DNA of 64,000 nucleotides from Gudongella sp964575895 (GCA_964575895.1 CAZNTE010000003.1:54754-118753); one strand, 5' to 3'; positions 43,547 to 53,580 are shown, counted from the first letter of the stretch. Notes: generated by a model from the sequence alone, not told the origin. Numbers and translations: made by a program.

Positions 43547-45802
43547 TTATTCCTCCTTACTTCCATGCCACATAACTCTTCTATACCTATCAACAACTAC
43601 ATCTGATGAAAATTCTCCAATTAGTGAAATGTTAGAGATTACTTTATTTAACCAATTACTTCTATCTAAGTAATCTCTTTCCAGGCTTAATCGGGCTTCC
43701 TTATAGGATGAGAAATCCCTCATTACAAAATTATGATCATTGTACTTTATTAATAACTCATAAAGTAATCTAAATTCATTATTATTGAATAAACCTTCTC
43801 TTCCTATCAGGGTATCTACTGCTCTTTTTATATCCTTGTTTAAATAGTACATCTCATGAGAGTTATATGATTTAGTGTTATACTCCTTTTTTACCTCTTC
43901 TTCACTAATACCAAAAGTCCTTATATTTTCACTACCTAAGATTTCCTTTATCATAAGGTTGGTATCGTCCTTGCTGGCTAAGGATACTGCCCCGTTGATC
44001 ATAGAAGTTAAGCCTCCAATATGAAGGTCTCCCTTGGAAGGAGTAATAAGGGATTCATTAATATCCATTGATGGGTAAACATGCTCTCCCTTTTTAAGAG
44101 ATAAGTCAGGTATAAATATTATTTTCAACTTATCTTTAATGGTAATATCCTTGTTGATGATCTCTTGTAACCTAAGAGTTAATCTGATTAATTGCTTTCC
44201 TGATAAATTAGTCTTTTCAGCCTTTCCTCCTATAAAGAAAACCTGTGGCACAATGTCTATATTTGGATTATCTTTTAGGTTAAGATAGGTGTCAATTATG
44301 CTTAGAAGCAATAGCAATTGCCTATTTTCAGGGCTGATTGTATTTAAGTAACCATCAAAGATACTATTGGGGTTTAAAATTATCCTATTGCTCTCAAAAA
44401 CACTCCTGCATAGCTTTTCCTTGTTCTTGTATCTTGTATACTCAAGTTTTTCTTTAAAACCACTATCATCCTTTAATTTAATAATATCCAGTATCTTCCT
44501 TGGATCTGTAATGAAACCCTCTCCTATGGTTTCAAGGAGCAGTTCTTTTAGCCTTTGATTCCCAGAAACCAACCATCTTCTATGGGAAATAGCCAGTGGA
44601 TAACCAATAGGTGGCCCCTGATAGGCTCCTGCTTTTGCTATGTTTACTAATCTGACCTTATCTTCCCATAAAATAGTGGATTTTGATTTTTCATCTTCCT
44701 TAATATCATTAATCTGATTTAGACTAAAAACATATCTGTGGTGTATTTCTTCAACTATCATCCACAATCTAGGAAGCCACTCTCTTATGATTGTACTATC
44801 CAGGGTTAGCATAGCTTCAGGTAGAGTAAGGAGGGGCGTAAAGAAGAACATCTTTCCTGTGATCTCCCATGCATCATCCCATTCCATCTTATACTTATCT
44901 ACCAGAACTCTCATAAATTCTGGTATGGCTATTAGAAGACTGGTATCCATTACAAGAAACATAAAGTTTTCACCCAATGAACTAAGCTCTCTATTCATTT
45001 CCAAATGCTGTCTAATAACATCTGAGATGGCCCCAGATACTAAAAGGTATTCTTGATAGAATCTGTTTCTCAATCCTTCAGGAGATGTTGACTTCGGATA
45101 GAATTCTCTAGTTAATTTTTCATGGTCAAATAGTCTTAATCTCTGGCATCTTCCATTCTTATATCCTACATAAGGTAGGTCGTAGTATTGTAGCTTAAGT
45201 TTATTAGTGTCCACCTGGTTGAAAATAAGGCCCTTTTCCCCCATGGACACATTAACCTTGCCACCTGTTTCTACTATATAAGTATTCTCTCCCTTGTATA
45301 GCCAATTCTTTCCCCTATTCCACCAATTATCTCCCTCTTCAACCTGCTCATAATCCTTTATAGTTTGTGTAAAGTAGCCATCTCTATAAAGGAGTCCATA
45401 GCTAATAGCGTTATACTCAAAGCTTGCAAATGTATCTAAAAGGGCATTGGATAAGTAGCCTAAATCCCCATACCCAAGACCGATTTCTCCATCTAGATAC
45501 AACAAATCTTCCAGGTCATAAGAGTAATCCTTCAAAGCCTCTCTTAATTCCTCTCTTATTCCCAGATAGTCAATATTCTTCTCTAAAATTGAACCTGGTA
45601 GGTACTCCATGGATAGATAGACTAGAGTAATCCCATTTCCCAATGACTGATCCGTTTGATACATTTGTCTACCTAATTCTTCCCTTACGAAATAACCAAG
45701 GGCTCGGTACAACTCCCTTGGTGATGCTTCCTTTATGGACACAGCTCCATGCTGATATAGTATATCTTGAATCTTTTGTCCTATTCTATTATTGTTTTCC
45801 AT
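43547..45802 (-). CDS. Glycogen phosphorylase homologue lacking catalytic residues (GT35 pseudoenzyme)
   Basis: 751 intact residues. GT35 fold throughout: N-terminal LGYLSNALLDTFAS, PEFMRVL, RRWLVSG, FFIGGKA and the C-terminal FSSDVVVDRY. The active-site residues do not match. Using rabbit-muscle numbers: the PLP lysine 680 (GNMKFMLNG) aligns to Thr599 in GGLTSMING; the phosphate-site KRxHEYKRQ is N-T-I-S-P-E-N-R-Q at 487-495, so Lys568, Arg569 and Lys574 are Asn, Thr and Asn; His377 (NDTHPA) is Ser288 in MDTSLL. The protein is therefore unlikely to bind PLP or phosphorolyse glycogen. A strong ribosome site, full length and its place between glgA and pulA argue for a retained, possibly regulatory or scaffold, function. 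No second phosphorylase is in the window. Confidence 0.85.
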   Translation of the reverse strand: MENNNRIGQKIQDILYQHGAVSIKEASPRELYRALGYFVREELGRQMYQTDQSLGNGITLVYLSMEYLPGSILEKNIDYLGIREELREALKDYSYDLEDLLYLDGEIGLGYGDLGYLSNALLDTFASFEYNAISYGLLYRDGYFTQTIKDYEQVEEGDNWWNRGKNWLYKGENTYIVETGGKVNVSMGEKGLIFNQVDTNKLKLQYYDLPYVGYKNGRCQRLRLFDHEKLTREFYPKSTSPEGLRNRFYQEYLLVSGAISDVIRQHLEMNRELSSLGENFMFLVMDTSLLIAIPEFMRVLVDKYKMEWDDAWEITGKMFFFTPLLTLPEAMLTLDSTIIREWLPRLWMIVEEIHHRYVFSLNQINDIKEDEKSKSTILWEDKVRLVNIAKAGAYQGPPIGYPLAISHRRWLVSGNQRLKELLLETIGEGFITDPRKILDIIKLKDDSGFKEKLEYTRYKNKEKLCRSVFESNRIILNPNSIFDGYLNTISPENRQLLLLLSIIDTYLNLKDNPNIDIVPQVFFIGGKAEKTNLSGKQLIRLTLRLQEIINKDITIKDKLKIIFIPDLSLKKGEHVYPSMDINESLITPSKGDLHIGGLTSMINGAVSLASKDDTNLMIKEILGSENIRTFGISEEEVKKEYNTKSYNSHEMYYLNKDIKRAVDTLIGREGLFNNNEFRLLYELLIKYNDHNFVMRDFSSYKEARLSLERDYLDRSNWLNKVISNISLIGEFSSDVVVDRYRRVMWHGSKEE

Positions 45803-45831
45803 CTACAACACCTCAAATTGATGGTTCCCAT

Positions 45832-45981
45832 CTAGTTTATCCTCAATATGACTATTGAATGTAGCTCATTTAAGAAGTACTCTTTATCCTTTGGATTGGC
45901 AATTTGTTGAGCAGCTTCCTTTGCATAGTTAAAGCAAGATACTGCCTGTTCTCTATGCCATTCCAACTGTATATTTTCCAT
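45832..45981 (-). CDS. Small hypothetical protein in glycogen operon
   Basis: 49 residues, ATG at 45981 with GGAGG upstream, stop at 45832. The product begins MENIQLEWHREQAVSCFNYA and is predicted helical, rich in Glu, Lys and Gln. I do not recognise it. It lies in the 220-bp space between glgA and the phosphorylase homologue, with only 29 bases to the next ATG, so it is probably translated as part of the operon. It is too short for standard detection. Confidence 0.6.
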   Translation of the reverse strand: MENIQLEWHREQAVSCFNYAKEAAQQIANPKDKEYFLNELHSIVILRIN

Positions 45982-46025
45982 CTATGCTCCTCCTTGGCTT
46001 AGTGAATTCCCTTATTGGTTGCAAA

Positions 46026-47450
46026 TTATACTAAGCTTGAATATAGTTTGGTATACTCCTTAGAAGAGCTTTCCCAGTCATGCTTTGCCTCCATAGCCTG
46101 TATAACAAGCTTATCCCAAATCTCCTTATTGTCGTATATGCCTAGAGCACCCTTAATGGCAAATAATAATTCATGGGCATTGTAATTAGAGAATGAAAAT
46201 CCAGTTCCCTCACCACTGTACTGGTTATAAGGTATAACAGTGTCCTTTAATCCTCCAGCTTCTCTGACTATGGGAAGAGTTCCGTATCTAAGTGCTATTA
46301 ATTGGGATATACCACAGGGTTCAGCTAATGAAGGCATTATAAATAGATCAGAACCAGCATATACCAAGTGAGATTCCTTTTCTGAAAAGTATATGTGGGC
46401 AGATAGTTTGTTTGGGTATTTCCATTGGAAGTGTCTAAACATCTCTTCATACTCATGTTCCCCCGTTCCAAGAATAACAACCTGAATATCTTCTTGTAGT
46501 AGTTCATCCAAAATATAGCGTATAAGATCCAAGCCCTTCATGGAGACTAATCTGGAAACCATTGAGAAAATCGGTATATCTCTATTGACAGGAAGTTCAA
46601 AATGTCTTTGGAGTGCTTCCTTATTCCTTAATTTCCCTTCTCTATCTTCTGAATTATAATGATATGGAATTAACGGATCTGTTTCTGGATTAAACACTGC
46701 GTAATCTATTCCATTTACTATTCCCTTAAGCTTACTTTCATGTTTTCTGATTATACCCTGAAGATTCTCTCCATAGAATTCATACCTTATTTCTTGGGCA
46801 TAGGATGATGAAACCGTTGTTAGTTTATCACAATATACAATCCCTGCCTTCATAAAATTAATTGTATCGTAGAACTTGATACCCTCATCATTAAAATATT
46901 CTCCTGATAGACCAGCTAATGACATTACTGATGGTGGAAATATCCCCTGGTACTTAAGGTTATGAATTGTATAGACACTTTTTATTCCCTTATATTTGTC
47001 ATCCCCTTTTGAGAAATCCTTTAAGTACAATGGAATTAAGCCAGTATGCCAATCATTGGCATGAACAACTTCAATGTCCAAATCCAATTCCTTGATCATC
47101 TGTATTACTGCTTTATTAAAAAATACAAATCTTTCGCCATCATCCATTAGTCCATAAATGGCATGACGATGAAAATAATATTCATTGTCTATGAAATAGG
47201 TTTTTACTCCCCTGTCTTCCAGGGACATTACTCCAACATATTGATGTCTCCAATCCATATCTACATAAAAATAGCCCTCATGCTTCATTCTATTCCTATA
47301 TTCCAAAGGTATCTTTGAGTATAGGGGAATTACAACACTCACCTTATGGCCTTCTCTTTCAAGGGCATAGGGTAGAGATCCTGCCACATCGGCAAGACCT
47401 CCAGTCTTTATATAGGGAGTTGACTCAGAGGCTACATATAGTATTTTCAA
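46026..47450 (-). CDS. glgA: Glycogen synthase
   Basis: 474 residues from the TTG at 47450, which is nine bases after AAGGA and gives the family start (MKILYVASES). GT5 enzyme that adds glucose from ADP-glucose. The ADP-glucose-binding KTGGLADVAGSLP (KxGGL) is at residues 15-30; VHANDWHTGL, MVSRLVSMKGLDL, MPSLAEPCGISQ (with the catalytic Glu) and GGLKDTV are in place. It lies five bases after glgD. Confidence 0.95.
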   Translation of the reverse strand: MKILYVASESTPYIKTGGLADVAGSLPYALEREGHKVSVVIPLYSKIPLEYRNRMKHEGYFYVDMDWRHQYVGVMSLEDRGVKTYFIDNEYYFHRHAIYGLMDDGERFVFFNKAVIQMIKELDLDIEVVHANDWHTGLIPLYLKDFSKGDDKYKGIKSVYTIHNLKYQGIFPPSVMSLAGLSGEYFNDEGIKFYDTINFMKAGIVYCDKLTTVSSSYAQEIRYEFYGENLQGIIRKHESKLKGIVNGIDYAVFNPETDPLIPYHYNSEDREGKLRNKEALQRHFELPVNRDIPIFSMVSRLVSMKGLDLIRYILDELLQEDIQVVILGTGEHEYEEMFRHFQWKYPNKLSAHIYFSEKESHLVYAGSDLFIMPSLAEPCGISQLIALRYGTLPIVREAGGLKDTVIPYNQYSGEGTGFSFSNYNAHELLFAIKGALGIYDNKEIWDKLVIQAMEAKHDWESSSKEYTKLYSSLV

Positions 47451-47455
47451 CTGGA

Positions 47456-48580
47456 TCAATCCTTTCTTATAACTTGTTTTTTCTCAACAACATAGGGCAT
47501 CAAAGTGCTCCCAGCAATTCTAACACCTTCGCCTATAACTGCCTGTTTATCTAAAATTGAGTTAACAACAGCAGCATTTTCCTTGATTTCCGCTTTCTGC
47601 ATAACAACTGAATTCTTTACAATTGCACCCTTACCTATGTTTACTCCTCTAAATATTATTGAATTCTCAACTGTACCCTCTATAACACAGCCGTTGGCAA
47701 TTAAAGAGTTTTGAACATTTGAACTTTCTGTATAAAGGGTTGATGGCTCGTCCTTAGTCTTTGTAAAAATTGTTCCCCCTTGATAAAAGAGTTCTCTAGC
47801 AATATCCTTCTTTAATAAATTTAGGTTAGCATCATAAAAACTCTTTAAATTTCTTATGTTCTCCACATGTCCTTGGAACTCAAATCCATTTATCTTATAC
47901 TTATCCTTATTTCTAACGATTGCATCTTGAAGATAATCACTATCTCCCTTTTCTATTGCTTCCTTAACTAATCTTATAAAGACTTCTTTTTTGATAAAGG
48001 CACTTCTGATAAACATGTTAAACTCTTTCTCCGTTCCAAGATTCATCCCCATGGTTTCTAGATTATTGTCCTTATCCAGACTGATTTTTTCACAGTTTAC
48101 AAATTCTCCCCATGGGTCGTTTTGAGTCTTATATATAAAGGTTATATCTGCATCAGTATCCTTAAAATATTTAAATGCAGCTTTTAAATCTACCTTGGCA
48201 ATTATGTTTGGATGATTTAAAAATATTGTATCCTCTCTTACTGTTTCATAAAAATCCATAGTTGAATAAAATTGTGGAATGTCTCCATACTTATTTGATG
48301 TGTAAACATGGGTTATTGGAGGAAATAGGATAAGGCCTTTAAATCTCCTATCTAAATCCCAAGGTCTACCATTTTCAATGTGATCCATGGTTGATCTGAT
48401 TTTTTCTCCTGTGTATACTACTATGGTTTTAATGCCGTTATTTACCATATTAGATACGCTGAAATCCATCAACCTATACCTTCCACCATATGGCAGCATA
48501 TATACCGGCCTGTGGATACAAAGGGCTCCAAAGTTGTTTTCTAAATTACCTGCACTAATTACGCCTAGACATTTTTCCAT
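47456..48580 (-). CDS. glgD: Glucose-1-phosphate adenylyltransferase subunit GlgD
   Basis: 374 residues, homologous to GlgC but with changed active-site residues (the GGGxGxRL-type pyrophosphorylase loop reads VISAGNLENNFGAL). In Bacillus GlgD forms a mixed enzyme with GlgC that raises activity. The C-terminal left-handed beta helix (NSLIANGCVIEGTVENSIIF) is retained. Its gene is 12 bases after glgC. Here it is an accessory subunit, not an active enzyme on its own. Confidence 0.93.
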   Translation of the reverse strand: MEKCLGVISAGNLENNFGALCIHRPVYMLPYGGRYRLMDFSVSNMVNNGIKTIVVYTGEKIRSTMDHIENGRPWDLDRRFKGLILFPPITHVYTSNKYGDIPQFYSTMDFYETVREDTIFLNHPNIIAKVDLKAAFKYFKDTDADITFIYKTQNDPWGEFVNCEKISLDKDNNLETMGMNLGTEKEFNMFIRSAFIKKEVFIRLVKEAIEKGDSDYLQDAIVRNKDKYKINGFEFQGHVENIRNLKSFYDANLNLLKKDIARELFYQGGTIFTKTKDEPSTLYTESSNVQNSLIANGCVIEGTVENSIIFRGVNIGKGAIVKNSVVMQKAEIKENAAVVNSILDKQAVIGEGVRIAGSTLMPYVVEKKQVIRKD

Positions 48581-48592
48581 CTTCTTACCCTC

Positions 48593-49729
48593 CTATTCCA
48601 TAATAATATTCTTGTCAGATACCATGTATATATGGCTGTCGCCTTCTTCCCCAATTATCTTATCTTCTTCTATGTTTACACCCTCTAGAATTACTGAGTT
48701 ATAAATTTTTGCTCCCTTTTTAATTACACAATTTGAAAGAATTACAGAGTCCTTAACTATAGCTCCAGCTTCTATTATAACATCGCTAAATAGAATGCTC
48801 CTCTTAACTTCACCCATAACATAACAGCCCTCATTGACCAGTGATTCTTTTATATCAGATCCTCTTGCAATATATTGAGGGGGAAGATTTCTTGATCTTG
48901 TATAAATTCTCCAATCCTTATCATATAGGTTAAGGGTATTGTTATGATCAAGTAAATCCATATTTGCTTCCCAGTAACTTCTAACAGTTCCTACATCCTT
49001 CCAATATCCTTCAAATACCCAGGCAAACATCTTATTACCATCTGCTAGCATCAAAGGAAGGACATTTTTCCCAAAATCATTATCAGAATCTGGATTCTCA
49101 TCATCCTTAATTAGGTACTTTCTCAATACTTCCCATTTGAACATGTATATTCCCATGGAAGCCATGTTATTCTTAGGATTGTCTGGTTTTTCCTCAAATT
49201 CTATGATCTTGTTATCTTCATCCACGTTAATAATTCCAAATCTTGATGCTTCATCCCAAGGAACTTCCATAACAGCTATTGATACATCAGCATTATTTTT
49301 CTTATGATAATCTAAAAGTTCATTATAATCCATCTTGTAAATATGGTCTCCCGAAAGAATAAGTACATATTCTGGGTCCTGTTCATCAATATAGTCAATA
49401 TTTTCAAACACTGCATTAGCTGTTCCAGTATACCATCTTCCTCCATCTTCCGATGTAAACGGTGGTAAAATCCTTAAACCTCCAATGTTTCTATCATAGT
49501 CCCAAGCAGATCCAATTCCTATATGAGAATTCAATAAGAATGGCTTGTATTGAGTTAGTATTCCAATATCCTCTATTCCTGAATTTGCTGCATTGCTTAG
49601 GGCAAAGTCAATTATCCTATACTTTCCTCCAAATGGAACTGCAGGTTTTGCAATTTTCTTGGTTAATTCTTTTAATCTTGAGCCCTGGCCTCCTGCCAGA
49701 AGCATGGCGACAACCTTATTTTCTATCAT
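48593..49729 (-). CDS. glgC: Glucose-1-phosphate adenylyltransferase catalytic subunit
   Basis: 378 residues. It makes ADP-glucose, the committed step of glycogen synthesis. The nucleotidyltransferase loop LLAGGQGSRLKELT at residues 10-23 and the catalytic Asp in LILSGDHIYKMDY are present, as is FEEKPDNPK (glucose-1-phosphate contact). The C-terminal beta-helix carries the effector-binding region. It overlaps glgB by 14 bases and has its own GGAGGG ribosome site. Confidence 0.95.
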   Translation of the reverse strand: MIENKVVAMLLAGGQGSRLKELTKKIAKPAVPFGGKYRIIDFALSNAANSGIEDIGILTQYKPFLLNSHIGIGSAWDYDRNIGGLRILPPFTSEDGGRWYTGTANAVFENIDYIDEQDPEYVLILSGDHIYKMDYNELLDYHKKNNADVSIAVMEVPWDEASRFGIINVDEDNKIIEFEEKPDNPKNNMASMGIYMFKWEVLRKYLIKDDENPDSDNDFGKNVLPLMLADGNKMFAWVFEGYWKDVGTVRSYWEANMDLLDHNNTLNLYDKDWRIYTRSRNLPPQYIARGSDIKESLVNEGCYVMGEVKRSILFSDVIIEAGAIVKDSVILSNCVIKKGAKIYNSVILEGVNIEEDKIIGEEGDSHIYMVSDKNIIME

Positions 49730-51653
49730 TTTTCTTCCCTCCAGTCTTCGTCTGCTCCTTTTTAAGCTTTAGGTAAACTGCCCCTAGAGGTGGTATATCC
49801 ACTGATATAGAATAATCTCTATCATGTATATAATCCTCCTTAGCTTTATAGCTTTTTACTCTTTTTGTACTTCCTCCATACCTTTGGTGATCACTATTTA
49901 AAACTGTATAGTAAGTTCCTTCTTCCATTACTCCTAGGGGGTAACGATCTCTAGGAACGGGTGTAAAGTTAAATACACATATTAACCTTTCGCCTTTTAA
50001 ATTGATTCTTTCAAAGGCAATGACGCTTTCCAAGTAATTTTGATGCTCAATCCACTGGAATCCGTCATAGGAAGTATCCTTTTCATAAAGACAGGTCTCC
50101 TCCTTGTAAATATCATTTATATCCTTGGTAAACTTATGAAGTTTACTGTGCATATCATATTCTAACAAATGCCAATCCAGTTGCTTGTACTCTCTCCATT
50201 CCACAAATTGTCCAAATTCTCCACCCATAAAGAGTAGTTTCTTTCCTGGATGAGCATACATGTACTGGTATAATAACCTTAAATTAGAGAACTTATCATT
50301 GTAATTTCCAGGCATCTTATCAAGTAGGGACTTCTTTCCATGGACTACTTCATCATGGCTTAGAGGAAGAATGAAAAACTCAGAAAATGCATACATCATT
50401 GAAAATGTCAGTGCATTATGATGGTCCTTCCTATATATGGGATCTAGTTCCATATACTTGAGGATGTCATTCATCCAGCCCATATTCCACTTGAAGTTAA
50501 ACCCTAGGCCACCATCTTCTAAAGGGTGACTTACCTTGGGCCAAGCAGTGGATTCTTCTGCAATCATCATGGTATCTGGATAGTTCTTAAAGATTATGGA
50601 ATTTAACCTCTTTAAAAACTCAATTGCTTCTATGTTCTCCCTGCCCCCATAACTATTTCTAATATCCTTGCCCCCAAAATCCAGATAGAGCATATAGGCT
50701 ACTGCATCTATTCTTATTCCATCAATGTGGTAATATTCATGCCAGTAAAGGGCATTGGAAATTAGAAAACTTAGAACTTCCGGTTTTGAATAATCAAAAT
50801 TAAGGGTTCCCCATTGCTCATTCTCAGCCTTCATCTTATCTAAACTTTCAAATAGGTATGTTCCATCAAATCTGGCTAGAGCATGATCATCCTTGCAAAA
50901 GTGAGCTGGTACCCAGTCTAATAAGACTCCAATATCATTTTTATGACACTCATCTATTAAATACATAAGATCTTTAGGTGTTCCAAATCTACTAGTTGGT
51001 GCAAAGTATCCAGTAACCTGGTATCCCCAGGATCCATCAAAAGGATATTCTGTTAAAGGCATAAACTCAATATGAGTAAATCCGTTTTTTTTCACATAAG
51101 AAACTAGCTCTTTAGCCATTTCCCCATAGGAATACAAAACCCCATCTTCCTTCTGCTTCCATGACAAGAGGTTTACTTCATAAATTGAGATTGGTCTGTT
51201 GTGTAGATTTTTACCACGTTTTTTCATCCAATCCTTATCATTCCACTTGTAACCCTTAATATCATAAACTTTAGAATCATTAAGGGGTCTAGTATCGCTG
51301 TGAAAGGCATAGGGATCAGCCTTATGTCTTACTTCTCCAGTTTCAGATATTATCCTATACTTATAATTCTGATACTGGCTAGCACTTTCAACTACAATAT
51401 TCCAAAGTCCACTTCCACCTATTCGCTTCATGGGTAAGTTAAGATTATCCCAGTAGTTAAAATCCCCTGTCAAAAACACCTCTTTTGCCCTGGGAGCCCA
51501 AACTATGAACCTATATCCCTTCCTTTTGCCCTTTTTATATGGATGGGCACCAAGAAACTCATAGGACTTATAGAATGTTCCCTCGTGGAAAAGATAGGCA
51601 TCAAGTTCACCATCTTCTATGTAGAAATAGTTCTTCTCTAAATTATCATTCAT
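49716..51653 (-). CDS. glgB: 1,4-alpha-glucan branching enzyme
   Basis: 645 residues from the ATG at 51653 (GGAGGG seven bases upstream); the open frame extends upstream without a ribosome site. An N-terminal CBM48 (FIVWAPRAKEVFLTGDFNYWD) is followed by a GH13 barrel with the catalytic residues in IDGIRIDAVAYMLY (nucleophile Asp), MIAEESTAWP (acid/base Glu) and PLSHDEVVHGKKS (third Asp). It is the first gene of the glycogen operon. No promoter is clear in the 60 bases to the HerA stop. Confidence 0.96.
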   Translation of the reverse strand: MNDNLEKNYFYIEDGELDAYLFHEGTFYKSYEFLGAHPYKKGKRKGYRFIVWAPRAKEVFLTGDFNYWDNLNLPMKRIGGSGLWNIVVESASQYQNYKYRIISETGEVRHKADPYAFHSDTRPLNDSKVYDIKGYKWNDKDWMKKRGKNLHNRPISIYEVNLLSWKQKEDGVLYSYGEMAKELVSYVKKNGFTHIEFMPLTEYPFDGSWGYQVTGYFAPTSRFGTPKDLMYLIDECHKNDIGVLLDWVPAHFCKDDHALARFDGTYLFESLDKMKAENEQWGTLNFDYSKPEVLSFLISNALYWHEYYHIDGIRIDAVAYMLYLDFGGKDIRNSYGGRENIEAIEFLKRLNSIIFKNYPDTMMIAEESTAWPKVSHPLEDGGLGFNFKWNMGWMNDILKYMELDPIYRKDHHNALTFSMMYAFSEFFILPLSHDEVVHGKKSLLDKMPGNYNDKFSNLRLLYQYMYAHPGKKLLFMGGEFGQFVEWREYKQLDWHLLEYDMHSKLHKFTKDINDIYKEETCLYEKDTSYDGFQWIEHQNYLESVIAFERINLKGERLICVFNFTPVPRDRYPLGVMEEGTYYTVLNSDHQRYGGSTKRVKSYKAKEDYIHDRDYSISVDIPPLGAVYLKLKKEQTKTGGKKNDRK

Positions 51654-51702
51654 AAATGCCCTCCATATCTTTATCACTTTCACTGGTTAAAATTACCTTT
51701 TA

Positions 51703-51724
51703 GAAAAAAAGGTATAGTTATACC
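51703..51724 (-). terminator. Possible terminator of the HerA-NurA operon
   Basis: Short dyad GGTATA / TATACC overlapping the HerA stop, followed on the minus strand by TTTTTTT. Stem strength is modest. Confidence 0.5.
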
Positions 51725-53562
51725 TTTATATATCTATACCCCAAAAATGTTTCTTCCTTCTTAATATATTGTTTTTTTGACAAAGTTTGTAACTTGTCTT
51801 CTAATCTCCCAAGGGTTAGTGTAATCCCATCTTCCTTTTCAATTTCCTGAATTACATTTAATAAATCTACTTCACTAATGGGAAGCATCTTCATTATAAT
51901 ATCATAGTATTTATCGTCTTCTTCCTTGCTCTTATTCCACAACTCATCAAAAGGATTCAAAGTATGTGGGCTGGTGGAATATGCTGCTCTAATTCTGGCA
52001 AAAATAGTCCTTCCCACAACAGCAGATGATATGAAAACATCTCCAGTTCTTAAGTATGGCAGCCTCTTTGCCTCCTCATATGTTATATCTGTCTCCTCTT
52101 TAATTGTATCTATGTCAGAAGCTCTTACAGTTCTAAAAATAAACTTAGTGTTAAGTTGTGCTGTAACCGTCTCATCTAGAAGGGTTGGCCTTTGGGTTGC
52201 CAGGGTCAAAAATACTCCATACTTTCTACCTTCCTGGGCAATCTCCTTAATGATTGATTTGGAAGGAGAATCATATCCTTTAGGTGCAAAGTTGTGGGCC
52301 TCATCAGTCACCACTAAAAATGGAGGGAAGTATTCAGAAGGCAATTGCTTATACAAAGCATCCTTGTAATCCCTTCTCCTATGGTAAAGAGTGTTAAGGA
52401 GATAAGTACTATAAACCTGAAGAATTCTAGTACTCCCCTGGATAACAACCATTTTGGAATCAAGGATGGCAGCTTGGATTTCCCTGCTGTCCTTGGAGAA
52501 TATCCCTTCGTTATATAATCTTCCAAGTCTCCACAAGACCCCTCTTACAGAGCTATATGGACAGGTCTTATCATATGTCTGGTACATATTTCTTCTTTCT
52601 TCCCAGGCTCTTCTTTCCTCGTCATTTTTTGCGTTTCTTATCCTATTGTCAATCTCATTGCTGCTTCCTGCTTCCTGAGCTTCACTTAGCATTCTAAGCC
52701 TATTTGAAAAAGATGTGTAGGATTCCTTCCTTCTGAATATTATATCCACAACGTTATTCATGGCATCTGTAAGTGGGCTAGCCGCATCAAGTAGATTCTT
52801 CAAATCACCAGAACCTAGGTCCTCAAACTTAACACCCACATGGGTTCCCACCTGTAAACACTTGAATCTATCCCTAAATAAATCCTTTTTATCTTTAAAA
52901 TATTCCTGGATCGTTGAGAAGTCCATTTCAAAATGAGGGTCTAAGACGATGGTGGGTATTTCCTTTAACATTACCTCTTCAAGTAAGACTCTTAATCCAA
53001 AGGATTTTCCTGACCCGGAGCCTCCAAATATTCCAATATGTGGGTAATGATGCATGCTTTTTACATCCATTATATAGGGAAGTTCCCCTTGCTCCTTTAA
53101 TATGCCTTCTTCAAAGGTATGAAGTATATTCTTTAATTCTTCATCCATCTCCTTGGCTACATCATCAGTATTTCTTATTACTCCAAGTACGAATCCTTCC
53201 TTTGGGTAGGTTCTAACCATGAAGGCTTTAACTTCACTAAACTTGGGTAATCTAACATCAGAGCCAGTTTCCACAGGATAAAGAGCTTCATTAATAAGCC
53301 TTACCTTGCAAATATATATGGTATCTTCATCCACATCATAGCCTAGGGCTTTAAGACTCTCTAAAACAGCATTATCAACAAAATCACCATAGATGTTAAG
53401 GGGTATATATCTATTGAAGGTCTTAGCCTCCACCACTTCTCCCAGCAAATCTCCCTGAAAAGGATCCTGAATAATCAAGAACTCATTGATCCTGAAATTT
53501 CTATCCTTAGAACCCACAAAAAATTCCTGTTGTGTTGTTATTCCAACTACCTTCATCTTCAC
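51718..53562 (-). CDS. HerA-type DNA-translocating ATPase
   Basis: About 614 residues from a GTG at 53562 (ATG alternative at 53556). An N-terminal HAS-barrel (FRINEFLIIQDPFQGDLLGEVVEA) is followed by a FtsK/HerA-type RecA fold with Walker A GGSGSGKS at 180-187, Walker B FLVVTDEAHNFAPKG and a sensor segment LATQRPTLLD. HerA hexamers translocate on DNA and feed it to the nuclease NurA. The gene directly follows nurA and both share one direction and a small gap. In archaea the pair resects DNA ends; in bacteria such pairs are found in repair and in antiviral systems. Confidence 0.88.
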   Translation of the reverse strand: MKMKVVGITTQQEFFVGSKDRNFRINEFLIIQDPFQGDLLGEVVEAKTFNRYIPLNIYGDFVDNAVLESLKALGYDVDEDTIYICKVRLINEALYPVETGSDVRLPKFSEVKAFMVRTYPKEGFVLGVIRNTDDVAKEMDEELKNILHTFEEGILKEQGELPYIMDVKSMHHYPHIGIFGGSGSGKSFGLRVLLEEVMLKEIPTIVLDPHFEMDFSTIQEYFKDKKDLFRDRFKCLQVGTHVGVKFEDLGSGDLKNLLDAASPLTDAMNNVVDIIFRRKESYTSFSNRLRMLSEAQEAGSSNEIDNRIRNAKNDEERRAWEERRNMYQTYDKTCPYSSVRGVLWRLGRLYNEGIFSKDSREIQAAILDSKMVVIQGSTRILQVYSTYLLNTLYHRRRDYKDALYKQLPSEYFPPFLVVTDEAHNFAPKGYDSPSKSIIKEIAQEGRKYGVFLTLATQRPTLLDETVTAQLNTKFIFRTVRASDIDTIKEETDITYEEAKRLPYLRTGDVFISSAVVGRTIFARIRAAYSTSPHTLNPFDELWNKSKEEDDKYYDIIMKMLPISEVDLLNVIQEIEKEDGITLTLGRLEDKLQTLSKKQYIKKEETFLGYRYIKV

Positions 53563-53580
53563 ACCATCTTTCCTCTAATA

